From Prochlorococcus sp. AG-347-L20 (GTDB lineage Bacteria > Cyanobacteriota > Cyanobacteriia > PCC-6307 > Cyanobiaceae): a DNA stretch of 51,337 nt. Shown piece by piece: positions 1 to 9,376 of the stretch; the stretch's first letter is position 1, and each line of letters starts with the position of its first letter. The stretch spans positions 1-51,337 of the forward strand of contig QCCP01000013.1 in NCBI GenBank assembly GCA_003281225.1, given 5' to 3'. A program made the position numbers and the translations under genes. Under the pieces are notes generated by a model. The model was not told the origin of the DNA, made no database searches, and saw nothing but the letters and a program-made list of their open reading frames with translations.

Positions 1-231
1 ATTTCTAAAAATCAACAAGTTTTATGTATTACACATCAGCCTTTCTTAGCTGCTAAGGGATTGGCTCATTTCAAAGTTAATAAAAACGTCATTAATGGAA
101 TAACCTATACTTCGATTGCAAAACTAACTACAAAAAATCAAAGAAAAAATGAATTAGTAGAACTTATAGGTGGAGGTTCTAGTGAAGTAAACGAATATGC
201 GTCTAGACTTCTTGATCGTCCAGCTGCGTAA
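1..231 (+). CDS. recN: DNA repair protein RecN, C-terminal end (partial)
   Basis: The sequence is open from base 1 in frame 1 and stops with TAA at 229-231, giving the last 76 residues of a larger protein. The stretch ITHQPFLAAKGLAHFKVNK matches the conserved post-Walker-B segment of RecN, the SMC-like ATPase that acts in double-strand-break repair. The end of the protein (residues 58-76) is the usual short helical tail with R-L-L. The N-terminal Walker A and coiled-coil parts lie outside the window. It is followed after 53 bases by uvrA, so two DNA-repair genes are adjacent on the same strand. Identification rests on this short C-terminal segment and is good but not absolute. Confidence 0.85.
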   Translation: MSKNQQVLCITHQPFLAAKGLAHFKVNKNVINGITYTSIAKLTTKNQRKNELVELIGGGSSEVNEYASRLLDRPAA

Positions 232-248
232 AATAGAAAAAATTCCAC

Positions 249-254
249 TATAAT
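249..254 (+). promoter_or_regulatory. Putative -10 box of uvrA promoter
   Basis: A perfect TATAAT lies in the 53-base gap between recN and uvrA, 31 bases before the uvrA ATG. It would give a transcript start near 261 and a short leader of about 24 bases. I see no convincing -35 hexamer 16-18 bases upstream (that position falls at the end of recN), so this is a -10-only candidate. No LexA-type palindrome was recognised in the gap. Confidence 0.4.
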
Positions 255-284
255 AGCTTTTTAAACCATTAATTAGATTTATAC

Positions 285-3188
285 ATGGTTAATAAAGTTA
301 ATAGTTGTTTTGGGGAAGATAACTCAATTAATATTAGGGGCGCTCGTCAGCATAATTTAAAAAATATTGATCTTTCTCTACCTAGGAACAAATTTATAGT
401 TTTTACAGGTGTGAGTGGAAGTGGTAAAAGTTCTTTAGCCTTTGATACTATTTTTGCGGAAGGTCAAAGAAGATATGTTGAAAGTCTTTCGGCATACGCA
501 AGGCAGTTTTTGGGTCAAGTAGATAAACCAGATGTTGACAATATTGAAGGTTTATCACCTGCTATTTCAATTGATCAAAAATCTACAAGTCATAATCCTC
601 GATCAACAGTTGGAACAGTAACAGAGATACAAGATTATTTAAGATTATTGTTTGGTCGTGCTGGTGAGCCACATTGTCACCACTGTGGGATTCCAATTGC
701 GCCTCAAACAATTGATGAAATGGTTGATCAAATTCTTCTCTTGCCAGAAGGAACAAGGTATCAGTTGTTGGCTCCTGTTGTAAGAGGTAAAAAAGGAACA
801 CATACAAAATTAATAAGTGGACTAGCTGCTGAAGGTTTTGCCAGAGTAAGAATCAATGGAGAGGTAAGAGAACTTGCCGATAGTATTGAATTAGATAAAA
901 ATCAAATTCACAATATTGAGGTAGTAGTTGATAGATTAATTGCAAGAGATGGAATACAAGAAAGATTAAATGATTCTCTACAAACTTGTCTTAAAAGAGG
1001 TGATGGCCTTGCAATAGTAGAGGTTGTTCCAAAAAAAGGAGAAAACTTACCTTCTAACTTAGAGAGAGAAAAACTTTACTCAGAAAATTATGCATGTCCT
1101 GTACATGGCTCTATTGTTGAAGAACTTTCTCCTAGATTATTTTCTTTTAATAGCCCATATGGGGCTTGTCCAGATTGCCATGGGATTGGTTATTTAAAAA
1201 AATTTACTGCGGATAGAGTTATACCTGATAAAACATTGCCTGTTTATGCGGCAATAGCTCCTTGGAGTGAAAAAGATAATACTTATTACTTCTCTTTACT
1301 TTATTCTGTAGGACAAGCTTATGGTTTTGAATTAAAAACTCCTTGGAAAGAGCTAAGTGATTTGCAAAAAAAAGTTCTACTTTTGGGATCAGATAAACCA
1401 ATATTAATTCAAGCTGATAGTCGCTTTAAAACTTCTAGTGGTTTTGAAAGACCTTTTGAGGGGATTTTGCCAATATTAGAAAGGCAATTGAATGAAGCCA
1501 ATGGAGAATCAGTAAAACAAAAATTAGAAAAGTATTTAGAACTAGTTCCCTGCAAGACATGCTCTGGAAAAAGATTAAGACCTGAGGCTTTGGCTGTTAA
1601 ACTTGGTCCATACAACATTACTGACTTAACTTCTATAAGCGTTTCTGAAACCCTTAATCAAGTAGAGCGCATCATGGGTTTAGGTAAGACAAAGAAGGAA
1701 AATATATCTTTATCAGAAAAACAAAAGCAGATAGGTGAATTGGTTTTAAAAGAGATTCGTTTACGTTTGAAGTTTCTAATTAATGTTGGTTTAGATTATT
1801 TGACTTTGGATAGACCAGCTATGACTTTGTCTGGTGGTGAGGCTCAGCGTATTAGATTGGCTACACAAATAGGTGCAGGTCTTACTGGTGTTTTATATGT
1901 TTTAGATGAACCAAGTATTGGTTTGCATCAGAGAGACAATGACAGATTATTAGAAACACTAAAAAGCTTGAGAGACCTGGGAAATACTTTGGTTGTGGTT
2001 GAACATGATGAGGATACTATGAAATCCGCAGACTATTTAGTAGATATTGGTCCAGGTGCAGGTGTTTATGGTGGGGAAATAATAGCTAAAGGATCTTATC
2101 AAGACGTCTTAAATTCAGAAAGGTCATTAACTGGAGCTTATCTCAGTGGTAGGAAGTCAATTCCTACTCCAAAAGAACGAAGAACATCTGTAAAAAAAAG
2201 TTTAATTTTAAATAATTGCTCTAAAAATAATTTAAAAAATATTTCTGTGGAATTTCCTTTAGGAAGGTTAGTTTCTGTAACTGGTGTAAGTGGAAGTGGA
2301 AAGAGCACCTTGATAAATGAATTACTTCATCCTGCATTGTGTCATTCTCTAGGATTAAAAGTTCCTTTTCCTCAAGGTGTAAAAGAGTTAAAGGGTATAA
2401 AGGCAATTGATAAAGTTATCGTTATTGATCAATCTCCAATAGGAAGAACTCCAAGATCAAATCCTGCTACATATACAGGTGCTTTTGACCCTATAAGGCA
2501 GATATTTACTGCCACAGTAGAAGCAAAAGCAAGAGGTTATCAGGCTGGTCAATTTAGTTTTAATGTGAAAGGAGGAAGATGCGAAGCTTGTAAAGGCCAG
2601 GGAGTCAATGTTATTGAAATGAATTTTTTACCTGATGTGTATGTTCAATGTGAAGTATGTAAAGGAGCTCGTTTTAATAGAGAAACTCTTCAAGTTAAAT
2701 ATAAAGGTTTCAATATATCTGATGTTTTAGAGATGACTGTTGAACAAGCTGCAGAAACTTTTTCTGCTATACCTCAAGCCGCTGATAGATTATCTACATT
2801 GGTTGATGTTGGCTTAGGATATGTCAAATTAGGCCAGCCAGCTCCTACATTATCTGGTGGAGAGGCTCAAAGAGTTAAGTTAGCCACCGAATTGTCAAAG
2901 AGGGCTACTGGAAAAACTTTATATTTGATTGATGAACCAACTACAGGGTTAAGTTTTTATGATGTTCATAAATTAATGGATGTGATACAACGTTTGGTAG
3001 ATAAAGGTAATTCAGTAATTGTTATTGAACATAATTTAGATGTTATTAGATGTTCAGATTGGATTATTGATTTAGGACCTGATGGAGGGGATAAAGGCGG
3101 AGAAATTATTGCAGAAGGTATTCCTGAGGATGTAGCTAAAAATCCAAAAAGTCATACAGCAAAATATCTTAAAAAGGTTCTGAAATAA
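285..3188 (+). CDS. uvrA: Excinuclease ABC subunit A
   Basis: UvrA is the damage-recognition ATPase of nucleotide excision repair; a dimer scans DNA and loads UvrB. The 967-residue protein has the full family length and two ABC modules. Walker A motifs are GVSGSGKSS near residues 42-50 and GVSGSGKST near 667; ABC signatures LSGGEAQR sit near 515 and 855. Zinc sites are visible: the first has a C-x2-H/C-x2-C arrangement (CPVH near 271, CPDC near 295), the second the EACKG and CEVCKG pairs in the C-terminal half. The ATG at 285 gives a normal N-terminus. It is probably transcribed from the -10 box at 249 and lies directly after recN. Confidence 0.97.
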   Translation: MVNKVNSCFGEDNSINIRGARQHNLKNIDLSLPRNKFIVFTGVSGSGKSSLAFDTIFAEGQRRYVESLSAYARQFLGQVDKPDVDNIEGLSPAISIDQKSTSHNPRSTVGTVTEIQDYLRLLFGRAGEPHCHHCGIPIAPQTIDEMVDQILLLPEGTRYQLLAPVVRGKKGTHTKLISGLAAEGFARVRINGEVRELADSIELDKNQIHNIEVVVDRLIARDGIQERLNDSLQTCLKRGDGLAIVEVVPKKGENLPSNLEREKLYSENYACPVHGSIVEELSPRLFSFNSPYGACPDCHGIGYLKKFTADRVIPDKTLPVYAAIAPWSEKDNTYYFSLLYSVGQAYGFELKTPWKELSDLQKKVLLLGSDKPILIQADSRFKTSSGFERPFEGILPILERQLNEANGESVKQKLEKYLELVPCKTCSGKRLRPEALAVKLGPYNITDLTSISVSETLNQVERIMGLGKTKKENISLSEKQKQIGELVLKEIRLRLKFLINVGLDYLTLDRPAMTLSGGEAQRIRLATQIGAGLTGVLYVLDEPSIGLHQRDNDRLLETLKSLRDLGNTLVVVEHDEDTMKSADYLVDIGPGAGVYGGEIIAKGSYQDVLNSERSLTGAYLSGRKSIPTPKERRTSVKKSLILNNCSKNNLKNISVEFPLGRLVSVTGVSGSGKSTLINELLHPALCHSLGLKVPFPQGVKELKGIKAIDKVIVIDQSPIGRTPRSNPATYTGAFDPIRQIFTATVEAKARGYQAGQFSFNVKGGRCEACKGQGVNVIEMNFLPDVYVQCEVCKGARFNRETLQVKYKGFNISDVLEMTVEQAAETFSAIPQAADRLSTLVDVGLGYVKLGQPAPTLSGGEAQRVKLATELSKRATGKTLYLIDEPTTGLSFYDVHKLMDVIQRLVDKGNSVIVIEHNLDVIRCSDWIIDLGPDGGDKGGEIIAEGIPEDVAKNPKSHTAKYLKKVLK

Positions 3189-3279
3189 CAAAATCCTTGT
3201 TGTATTTCTTTTTATTTTAATTATTTCAGCAATACGAAATTCTTTTTTAAAGGGGCATAAAACTAATCAATAACTGCTT

Positions 3280-3311
3280 TTTGAAATTTTTTATATTAAA
3301 AAAGTTTCAAA
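3280..3311. repeat. AT-rich inverted repeat between uvrA and the glycosyltransferase
   Basis: The 201-base space 3189-3389 holds no gene. Inside it TTTGAAATTTTTT (3280-3292) pairs with AAAAAAGTTTCAAA (3298-3311) around the loop ATATT, with one bulged G at 3304. It could act as a weak factor-independent terminator for uvrA or as a leader hairpin, but the stem is nearly all A-T, so this is uncertain. A possible -10 (TATAAA, 3358-3363) for the next gene lies downstream. Confidence 0.4.
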
Positions 3312-3389
3312 TCATAATGCTTTCTTAATATTTCCTAAGAAAAATTCAGCTTATTTGTATAAAAGGCCGTTGATCGGAGGATTTGCTGA

Positions 3390-4799
3390 ATGAGGTTGAA
3401 ATTTTTACATTTACATTTACATGGTCTTATACGTTCTAAAAATCTTGAGTTAGGTAGGGATGCAGATACAGGAGGGCAAACACAATACGTTTTAGAGTTA
3501 ATTAAAAGTTTGGCTAATACTTCAGAAGTTGATCAAGTTGATTTAGTTACTCGTTTAATAAATGACCCTAAAGTAGAAGATGAATATTCTCAAGAAGAAG
3601 AATTTGTAGAGCCTGGAGTTAGGATTTTAAGATTCAAATTTGGGCCTAATAAATATTTAAGAAAGGAATTGCTTTGGCCTTACTTAGATCATTTAACTGA
3701 AAAACTGATTTCTTACTATAAAAAAAACAAAAAGCCTAATTTCATTCATGCACATTATGCAGATGCTGGATATGTAGGAGTTAAACTAAGCAAATCCTTA
3801 AACGTTCCTCTTATTTTTACTGGTCATTCTTTAGGAAGAGAGAAAAAAAGGAAATTGCTTGATACTGGTTTAAAAAATAATCAAATAGAAAAACTTTATT
3901 CTATAAGTAAAAGAATTGAGGCAGAAGAAAAAGCATTAAAGTCTGCAGATATTGTCGTTACAAGCACTAAACAAGAGTCAGTGTATCAATATTCCCAATA
4001 TTCTTCGTTTTCACCTCACAAAGCTAAAGTTATTCCTCCTGGTGTTGATCATAATAAATTTCACCATATTCACTCCACAAGCGAGACAGCCGAAATTGAT
4101 AACATGATGAAACCTTTTTTAAAGGATTCTACTAAACCTCCATTTTTGACTATTTCTAGAGCTGTACGAAGAAAAAATATTCCATCTTTGATTGAAGCAT
4201 ATGGAAGATCTGAAAAATTAAAAAGAAAAACTAATTTAATTTTGATTTTGGGTTGTAGAGATAGTACTTCAAAACTTGATCCTCAACAAAAAGATGTTTT
4301 CAATAATATTTTTGAAACAATTGATAAATATAACTTGTATGGAAAAGTAGCTTATCCTAAAAAACATCTTCCAAGTCAGATACCTGCTTTATATAGGTGG
4401 GCTGCTAGCAGAGGTGGTGTATTTGTAAATCCAGCTTTAACAGAGCCTTTTGGTTTAACTCTTCTTGAAGCGTCTTCATGTGGTTTACCAATAATATCAA
4501 CAAATGATGGAGGGCCAAAAGAAATTCGTTCAAAATGTGAAAATGGACTTCTAGTAGATGTTAATGATATTAATGAGTTGAAAGTTATTCTTGAAAAAGG
4601 AATATCAAATAATAATCAGTGGAAAATATGGAGCAGAAATGGAATTGAGGGTGTTAACAGACACTTTAGCTGGAACACTCATGTACGCAGTTATTTATCA
4701 GTACTTACTGAAGAATTTTTAAGTACAAATAATTATTCTTCATCTGACATTAAACAAAGTTGTTTAAAAGGGACTTCTTCACTTATAAAACCCCATTGA
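3390..4799 (+). CDS. sps: Sucrose-phosphate synthase-type glycosyltransferase (GT4), glucosyltransferase domain only
   Basis: Sucrose-phosphate synthase joins the glucosyl unit of a nucleotide sugar to fructose-6-phosphate; sucrose is a compatible solute in picocyanobacteria. The N-terminus carries the SPS hallmarks LHLHGLI, GRDADTGGQTQYV (residues 24-36) and HAHYADAGYVG, then FTGHSLGREK. The C-terminal half has the GT4 donor site with the E-x7-E motif EPFGLTLLE. At 469 residues the protein ends after the GT-B fold; the C-terminal phosphatase-like domain of roughly 250 residues found in bidomain cyanobacterial SPS is absent. A good ribosome site GGAGG (3376-3380) lies 9 bases before the ATG. 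The last 67 bases overlap a convergent small gene. Sucrose synthase-type activity or another GT4 acceptor cannot be excluded. Confidence 0.85.
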   Translation: MRLKFLHLHLHGLIRSKNLELGRDADTGGQTQYVLELIKSLANTSEVDQVDLVTRLINDPKVEDEYSQEEEFVEPGVRILRFKFGPNKYLRKELLWPYLDHLTEKLISYYKKNKKPNFIHAHYADAGYVGVKLSKSLNVPLIFTGHSLGREKKRKLLDTGLKNNQIEKLYSISKRIEAEEKALKSADIVVTSTKQESVYQYSQYSSFSPHKAKVIPPGVDHNKFHHIHSTSETAEIDNMMKPFLKDSTKPPFLTISRAVRRKNIPSLIEAYGRSEKLKRKTNLILILGCRDSTSKLDPQQKDVFNNIFETIDKYNLYGKVAYPKKHLPSQIPALYRWAASRGGVFVNPALTEPFGLTLLEASSCGLPIISTNDGGPKEIRSKCENGLLVDVNDINELKVILEKGISNNNQWKIWSRNGIEGVNRHFSWNTHVRSYLSVLTEEFLSTNNYSSSDIKQSCLKGTSSLIKPH

Positions 4800-4978
4800 T
4801 CAAAAACTTCAGGATCAGGGTGAAGAATTAGTTGATTATTTTGAGTTTTCTTTAGTTTAAAGCCTTTCTTAGATAGTTTTTTCATTAAGTTAGCAGTTTC
4901 TTCAAATCTTGAAGCCATTGCATCAAGACTTGAGCAGTCACTTGTTAATCCATTATCTTTCCATGTAAAAAAATTCAT
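4733..4978 (-). CDS. Conserved small hypothetical protein (81 aa)
   Basis: This 81-residue protein has no recognised domain. It is soluble, with a helical-looking middle (residues 21-45, A-S-R-F-E-E-T-A-N-L-M-K-K-L) and an acidic end. It starts 10 bases downstream of the mraY stop on the same strand, which suggests co-transcription with DUF3134 and mraY. Its 3' 67 bases overlap the convergent glycosyltransferase gene in antisense. The balanced composition and the position in the operon favour a real gene over a shadow. I do not recognise its function. Confidence 0.65.
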   Translation of the reverse strand: MNFFTWKDNGLTSDCSSLDAMASRFEETANLMKKLSKKGFKLKKTQNNQLILHPDPEVFDQWGFISEEVPFKQLCLMSDEE

Positions 4979-4988
4979 AACAAATTTT

Positions 4989-6065
4989 TCAAAGATTGAT
5001 TTTTAAAACTATACCTAAAATTACAAGTAAAATGTTGATTTTCCAAAAATTTTCAACTATTTTTTGTTCCTTCACTCCTTTAAGTTCAAAGTGGTGATGT
5101 AGTGGAGCCATTAAAAATATGCGTTTACCTCTATGAAATAATTTTTTTGTAATTTTAAAAAACCCTACTTGAATCATTACTGATAACGATTCAATAATAA
5201 ATATTCCCGAGAAAATAGATAAGGTAAAAACGCTATTGGTTAATAACGCTATAGAACCCAGAATTGCTCCAATACTTAGAGATCCTGTGTCACCCATAAA
5301 AATTTTTGCAGGATAACTATTATACTTGAGAAATCCTAAGCATATTCCAGACATCGCAAAACATAAGATGCTAAAAACAAAAAGTTCTTGTTGTTCTTTC
5401 AGTAAGATTTCTGTTCCTAATCCATAAAAGACAATCCCACTGCATCCAGCTGCCAATCCATCTAGTCCATCAGTTAAATTTACTGAATTACTTATGCCAA
5501 CAAGTACTAAAAAAGAAATTGGCAATATGAAAATATTCATATTTATTCCCCAAGAGTCAGAAACTGTTATTAATGGACTGATGAGATTTTTTTCATAGGC
5601 TATTAAGATAAAAATTATTGAGATGACACTTTGTAAGATAAATTTCTCTTTTGTTTTTAAACCTGTGTTCTCTTTTTTTTTAATGCTTAAAAAATCATCT
5701 AAAAATCCTGTAATAAAGAAACCAAAAATAGTAAGTAATAAAAGAAATAATTTTAGAGAACCTAAATTTATAGTTATTATCAATAGCAAAATTAAAAAAG
5801 GTATTATCATAAAAATCCCACCCATTGTTGCAGTATCACTTTTTTGAAAGTGATTAGCTGGGCCTTCATTCCTAATATTTTGAAGTAAATTAAATTTTTT
5901 GATAATCTTTAGGCCATTTTTAGTTGTAAAAATAGAAATAAAGAAGAATAATAAGTAAACTCCTATAAAAATAAAATTATTAAAAAAATAGGAAGTAATT
6001 ATTAAAGCAAAAGTATTTAATATAAATAAAGATTCAAAGTTTAACTTTTTAATCTTCCCAGTCAT
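4989..6065 (-). CDS. mraY: Phospho-N-acetylmuramoyl-pentapeptide transferase
   Basis: MraY transfers phospho-MurNAc-pentapeptide from UDP to undecaprenyl phosphate, making lipid I at the cytoplasmic membrane. The 358-residue protein has about ten hydrophobic segments. Family motifs are in order: the Mg-binding GFLDDFLSI, NSVNLTDGLDGLA, FMGDTGSLSIG and the APLHHHFELKG loop. The N-terminal P-x-M-G-G motif appears as TATMGGIFM. It overlaps the upstream DUF3134 gene by 17 bases and lies well away from any mur cluster in this window. The length is typical. Confidence 0.96.
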   Translation of the reverse strand: MTGKIKKLNFESLFILNTFALIITSYFFNNFIFIGVYLLFFFISIFTTKNGLKIIKKFNLLQNIRNEGPANHFQKSDTATMGGIFMIIPFLILLLIITINLGSLKLFLLLLTIFGFFITGFLDDFLSIKKKENTGLKTKEKFILQSVISIIFILIAYEKNLISPLITVSDSWGINMNIFILPISFLVLVGISNSVNLTDGLDGLAAGCSGIVFYGLGTEILLKEQQELFVFSILCFAMSGICLGFLKYNSYPAKIFMGDTGSLSIGAILGSIALLTNSVFTLSIFSGIFIIESLSVMIQVGFFKITKKLFHRGKRIFLMAPLHHHFELKGVKEQKIVENFWKINILLVILGIVLKINL

Positions 6066-6330
6066 CTTCTAATGAAGGATCTTCTTCAGTTTTATAATCT
6101 TCCTTTTCTCCCATAAGTGCTGAAAGTTCTTCTTCTTCTATTGTACTAATCTCTTGTGAGTCACCATCTTTTTCTGCAACAAGTCTACCTGTATCTTCGA
6201 GCCAAGATAGTAGATCAGGTTCCTCTCTTAATGGCAACACAGGAGCTGGATCATCTCTGTGGTAGCAAGTTAAAGCAGGATTGACTTCAGAAATTTCGTC
6301 TAATCTAAGTTTTAATTTATTTGAATCCAT
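6049..6330 (-). CDS. DUF3134 family protein
   Basis: A small acidic protein that I recognise as the cyanobacterial DUF3134 family, function unknown. The conserved core is NPALTCYHRDDPAPVLPLRE followed by P-D-L-L-S-W-L-E. The C-terminal third is strongly acidic (many E and D) and probably disordered. The reading frame is open to 6375, but the ATG at 6330 (M-D-S-N-K-L) gives the expected N-terminus; the 15 upstream residues are hydrophobic and tyrosine-rich and unlikely to be translated. The stop lies 17 bases inside mraY, implying translational coupling. The gene is 54 bases from the divergent small membrane protein. Confidence 0.85.
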   Translation of the reverse strand: MDSNKLKLRLDEISEVNPALTCYHRDDPAPVLPLREEPDLLSWLEDTGRLVAEKDGDSQEISTIEEEELSALMGEKEDYKTEEDPSLEDDWED

Positions 6331-6384
6331 TAAAGGTTTTGTTCTATATATAAGATAATACATAATGATGCACACTAAAAAACT

Positions 6385-6579
6385 TTGTTTGATAAAGGAA
6401 ATTTAAAATACTTTTTTATTTGGTTTATTTCATTGTTGCTGTCTGGATTATTAAAGCTTATTGGATATTTGAATCCCAATCTTTTAATAATTAATAACTT
6501 TCTTCTCTTATTACTAGTTTTTGGTCCAGCTCTTTTAGTTACAATAGTATTAGTCTTTAATAAGTATTCAAATTCTTAA
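6385..6579 (+). CDS. Small two-helix membrane protein, hypothetical
   Basis: A 64-residue product from a TTG start at 6385. Two hydrophobic helices are evident, about residues 9-28 (F-F-I-W-F-I-S-L-L-L-S-G-L-L) and 33-58, joined by a short NPN turn. No family is recognised. It lies 36 bases before argG on the same strand and may share its transcript. There is no in-frame ATG near the beginning and no strong ribosome site, so the start is uncertain. Confidence comes from the coherent membrane topology in an otherwise empty gap. Confidence 0.55.
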   Translation: MFDKGNLKYFFIWFISLLLSGLLKLIGYLNPNLLIINNFLLLLLVFGPALLVTIVLVFNKYSNS

Positions 6580-6615
6580 TTACGTCAAAAATTTAAATTT
6601 ATGGAGCAAATTTAG

Positions 6616-7830
6616 ATGCAGCAGGTAAAAAAAGTTGTACTAGCTTATTCTGGTGGCGTAGATACGAGCGTTTGTATTCCATATTTAAAGAATGAATATG
6701 GAATTTCAGAAGTAGTTACTTTTGTAGCAGATCTTGGACAAGGAGAGGATTTAGAACTTATTAGGCAAAAAGCTTTAAACTCTGGTGCATCTAAATCAAT
6801 CGTTGGCAATTTAGTTAATAGTTTTGTTGAGAGATACGCTTTTCCAGCCATTAGAGCAAACGCGTTATATTTAGATAAATATCCTTTATCTACTGCTCTT
6901 GCAAGGCCTTTAATTGCTGAAAATCTCGTCAATATTGCTAGAGAGATTAATGCCGAGGCAGTAGCTCATGGATGTACTGGTAAAGGGAATGATCAAGTTC
7001 GGTTCGATTTAGCAATCAACGCTTTAGGTCCCGATTTAAAAATAATTACTCCTGCAAGAGAGTGGAATATGAGTAGAGAAGAGGCAATAGTGTATGGAGA
7101 AAAATTTGGTATACCTGCTCCAGTATCAAAAAAATCACCATATTCAATAGACGTTAACTTACTTGGTAGGAGTATTGAAGCAGGTATATTAGAAGACCCA
7201 ATGCAAGAAGCACCTGAGGATATATTTTCGATGACATCATCAGTTGATAATTCACCTGATTCCCATCAAGATATAGAAATTGTTTTCAAAAATGGGTTTC
7301 CAGTTGGAATTAATGATGAATTGTTACCTCCAGTAGAGATTATTCAAAAAGCTAATGATCTTGCAGGTAACCACGGTTTTGGAAGAATAGATATGATTGA
7401 GGATCGAGTAGTAGGAATCAAAAGTAGAGAGATTTACGAAACACCTGGCCTCTTACTTTTAATCAAAGCTCACAAAGAATTAGAGAGCATAACATTAAAC
7501 CCCGATGTTATCGATTTTAAAGGAATAGTCGAAAAAAAATGGGGTCAATTAGTTTATCAAGGTTTTTGGTTTGGACCTCTTAAAGAAAGTTTAGATGCAT
7601 TTATATCATCGACTCAAACTTCAGTTAATGGAAAAGTAAAGATTAGACTTTATAAGGGGAACGCAATAGTGATTGGGAGAATGTCAGAAAATAATTCACT
7701 TTACAGGGAAGATTTGGCAACTTACAGCAAAGATGATGTCTTTAATCATTCTCTAGCAGAGGGTTTTATTTATATGTGGGGTATGTCTAATAAAATATGG
7801 GCCGAGTTAAATTCAAAAACAAAAGATTAA
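6616..7830 (+). CDS. argG: Argininosuccinate synthase
   Basis: ArgG condenses citrulline and aspartate with ATP, the penultimate step of arginine synthesis. The 404-residue length is typical of the class I enzyme. The N-terminal PP-loop is [10 protein letters not shown] (residues 9-18), followed by the substrate segments [12 protein letters not shown] and the citrulline-binding region with [18 protein letters not shown] lies about 10 bases before the ATG. It ends 3 bases from the convergent rpsF, leaving no room for a separate terminator. Confidence 0.98.
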   Translation: MQQVKKVVLAYSGGVDTSVCIPYLKNEYGISEVVTFVADLGQGEDLELIRQKALNSGASKSIVGNLVNSFVERYAFPAIRANALYLDKYPLSTALARPLIAENLVNIAREINAEAVAHGCTGKGNDQVRFDLAINALGPDLKIITPAREWNMSREEAIVYGEKFGIPAPVSKKSPYSIDVNLLGRSIEAGILEDPMQEAPEDIFSMTSSVDNSPDSHQDIEIVFKNGFPVGINDELLPPVEIIQKANDLAGNHGFGRIDMIEDRVVGIKSREIYETPGLLLLIKAHKELESITLNPDVIDFKGIVEKKWGQLVYQGFWFGPLKESLDAFISSTQTSVNGKVKIRLYKGNAIVIGRMSENNSLYREDLATYSKDDVFNHSLAEGFIYMWGMSNKIWAELNSKTKD

Positions 7831-7833
7831 CCT

Positions 7834-8295
7834 TTAAGATTCTGCATTTTCTTTAGTTTCAGCATCATCTTTGCTCGAAGTTGAAGTATCTGCACTTGCT
7901 ACTGGTTGTTTTTCTTTAAATTCAACTTTCGCATCTGGATTGTCTTTATTCTCTGATTGAGATGTACTCTTGTTCGAAGGCCTTGGGGCTGGTAAAGGAC
8001 CCTCTTGTTTAACAGTCATGTATCTAATAACATCTTCACTTAGTCTCATTGCTTTTTCAATTTTGAAGATATGTTGTCCATCACCTTGATGACTTAGTTG
8101 CACGTAAATACCTTCTCTATGTTTTGCTATTTGATAGGCTAATCTTCTCTTACCTCTCATTTGACTATCAAGAATCGTACCGCCAAATTCTTCTAAAAGT
8201 TTGTTGTATTTATCAATGTGATTAGTTACTTCATCTTCCGCAATGTCTGGGCGGAGGATATACATGGTTTCGTAATAAGATTGTTGATCGTTCAT
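7834..8295 (-). CDS. rpsF: 30S ribosomal protein S6
   Basis: S6 sits on the platform of the small subunit. The core [35 protein letters not shown] and R-Y-M-T-V-K is typical and ends near residue 100. It is followed by a low-complexity tail of about 50 residues rich in S, T, K, E and D, which the usual ~100-residue bacterial protein lacks but which is common in cyanobacterial versions. The frame extends to a TTG at 8307; the ATG at 8295 (M-N-D-Q-Q) is preferred. The gene stands alone, without rpsR or rplI beside it (rplI is at 46.5 kb). Confidence 0.95.
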   Translation of the reverse strand: MNDQQSYYETMYILRPDIAEDEVTNHIDKYNKLLEEFGGTILDSQMRGKRRLAYQIAKHREGIYVQLSHQGDGQHIFKIEKAMRLSEDVIRYMTVKQEGPLPAPRPSNKSTSQSENKDNPDAKVEFKEKQPVASADTSTSSKDDAETKENAES

Positions 8296-8351
8296 AGTTT
8301 CAGACAAGGTCTTTGGCTCATAAATTGATGTGATGAGCGTCTGTTCATTAC

Positions 8352-8369
8352 TTACGATACATTACGATA
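8352..8369. repeat. Two direct copies of TTACGATA spaced ten bases apart
   Basis: TTACGATA occurs at 8352-8359 and again at 8362-8369, start-to-start distance 10 bases, in the short space between rpsF and aroE. On the - strand these are two TATCGTAA boxes about 57-74 bases upstream of the rpsF ATG. One-helical-turn spacing would suit tandem binding of a regulator, or one box could serve as a -10. It may also be chance. Confidence 0.4.
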
Positions 8370-8398
8370 GGCAATTTCTTGACAAGTAAGATCATTTT

Positions 8399-9259
8399 TT
8401 AAAGATATTTTTTTAGTGCGTCATGCATTACATGAAAAGGTACTTCTAAACCATCTGTCCAAAATGATAATGATTTTATTCCTTGGGCAACAAGCATTTT
8501 TAAACCATCTATAGTCATGCATCCTTTTTTGGCGCTAAATTTCAATAAAGTAGTTGGGGCAGGATTGTATATTAAATCGTAAACAATTGTTTGCGATTTG
8601 AGAGATCTCCAAAAAGCTTCACCATAGGGCATTACATTATTTTCATATTTAGTTGTGTTCATTCCAGCTGGTGTTGTATTAACAATCAAATCTGCTTCCC
8701 GAATTAAATTTTGGGCTTGATCATCACTATTTAATAAACCCTGCAGTTGAATTTGATTATCAAAGTTTTTTATTAATTCATCTAGTGATGATTTGTTACG
8801 AGATATTACTGAAATTGTTGAAAGATTTAAATTTATTAAACCTTGAATAACAGATCTTGCTGCACCCCCTGAGCCAAGAATTATTGATTTTTTTTTCGCT
8901 AAGTTTAAATTTTTTAATGGATATATAAATCCCTCTACATCAGTATTAGTAGCACTCCATTCTTTTTCAGAATTTAATTTCAGGGTATTAATTGCCTTAA
9001 GTTTGTTAGCAATAGGTGAGATTTCACTACAAAGGTTAAATACTTTTTCTTTGTGTGGAATTGTAATGTTTAAACCTTTGCAATTAATCTTCTTAAAAGA
9101 ATTAAGAACTAATTCTAGATCTTCATCTTGACAGGGTACAGCAATATAAATTAAATCTAAGCCTAGATATTGAAGGGCAGCATTTTGCATAATTGGAGAC
9201 AAAGAATGGCTTACTGGATTGCCAATTAATGCGATGAAAGATGTCTTACTTGAAATCAT
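8399..9259 (-). CDS. aroE: Shikimate dehydrogenase
   Basis: AroE reduces 3-dehydroshikimate with NADPH in the common aromatic pathway. Motifs: substrate-binding [15 protein letters not shown] near the start, NITIPHKE with the catalytic lysine, the dinucleotide-binding [16 protein letters not shown], and the terminal QG-x-K-S-L-S-F-W segment. The frame is open to 9304; the ATG at 9259 (M-I-S-S-K-T) gives the family N-terminus and a 286-residue product. It diverges from dnaK across 117 bases that must hold both promoters. DAHP synthase at 17.3 kb is the first enzyme of the same pathway. Confidence 0.96.
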   Translation of the reverse strand: MISSKTSFIALIGNPVSHSLSPIMQNAALQYLGLDLIYIAVPCQDEDLELVLNSFKKINCKGLNITIPHKEKVFNLCSEISPIANKLKAINTLKLNSEKEWSATNTDVEGFIYPLKNLNLAKKKSIILGSGGAARSVIQGLINLNLSTISVISRNKSSLDELIKNFDNQIQLQGLLNSDDQAQNLIREADLIVNTTPAGMNTTKYENNVMPYGEAFWRSLKSQTIVYDLIYNPAPTTLLKFSAKKGCMTIDGLKMLVAQGIKSLSFWTDGLEVPFHVMHDALKKYL

Positions 9260-9376
9260 GTTTATAATTTTAACCCTAAAAGTAATGGTCTGTTCGGGAA
9301 CCACACCCCGTCTTTGAGTAACAATAATGACGTCAATGACCGATTATGGAGAATAACAAATATAAAGAATTTACCC

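Noticed and set aside
6331-6375. Upstream extension of the DUF3134 protein to 6375
   Set aside because: The extra 15 residues are hydrophobic and unlike the family; ATG 6330 fits the conserved start.
9260-9376. CIRCE heat-shock operator before dnaK
   Set aside because: Searched by eye for TTAGCACTC-N9-GAGTGCTAA; not present.
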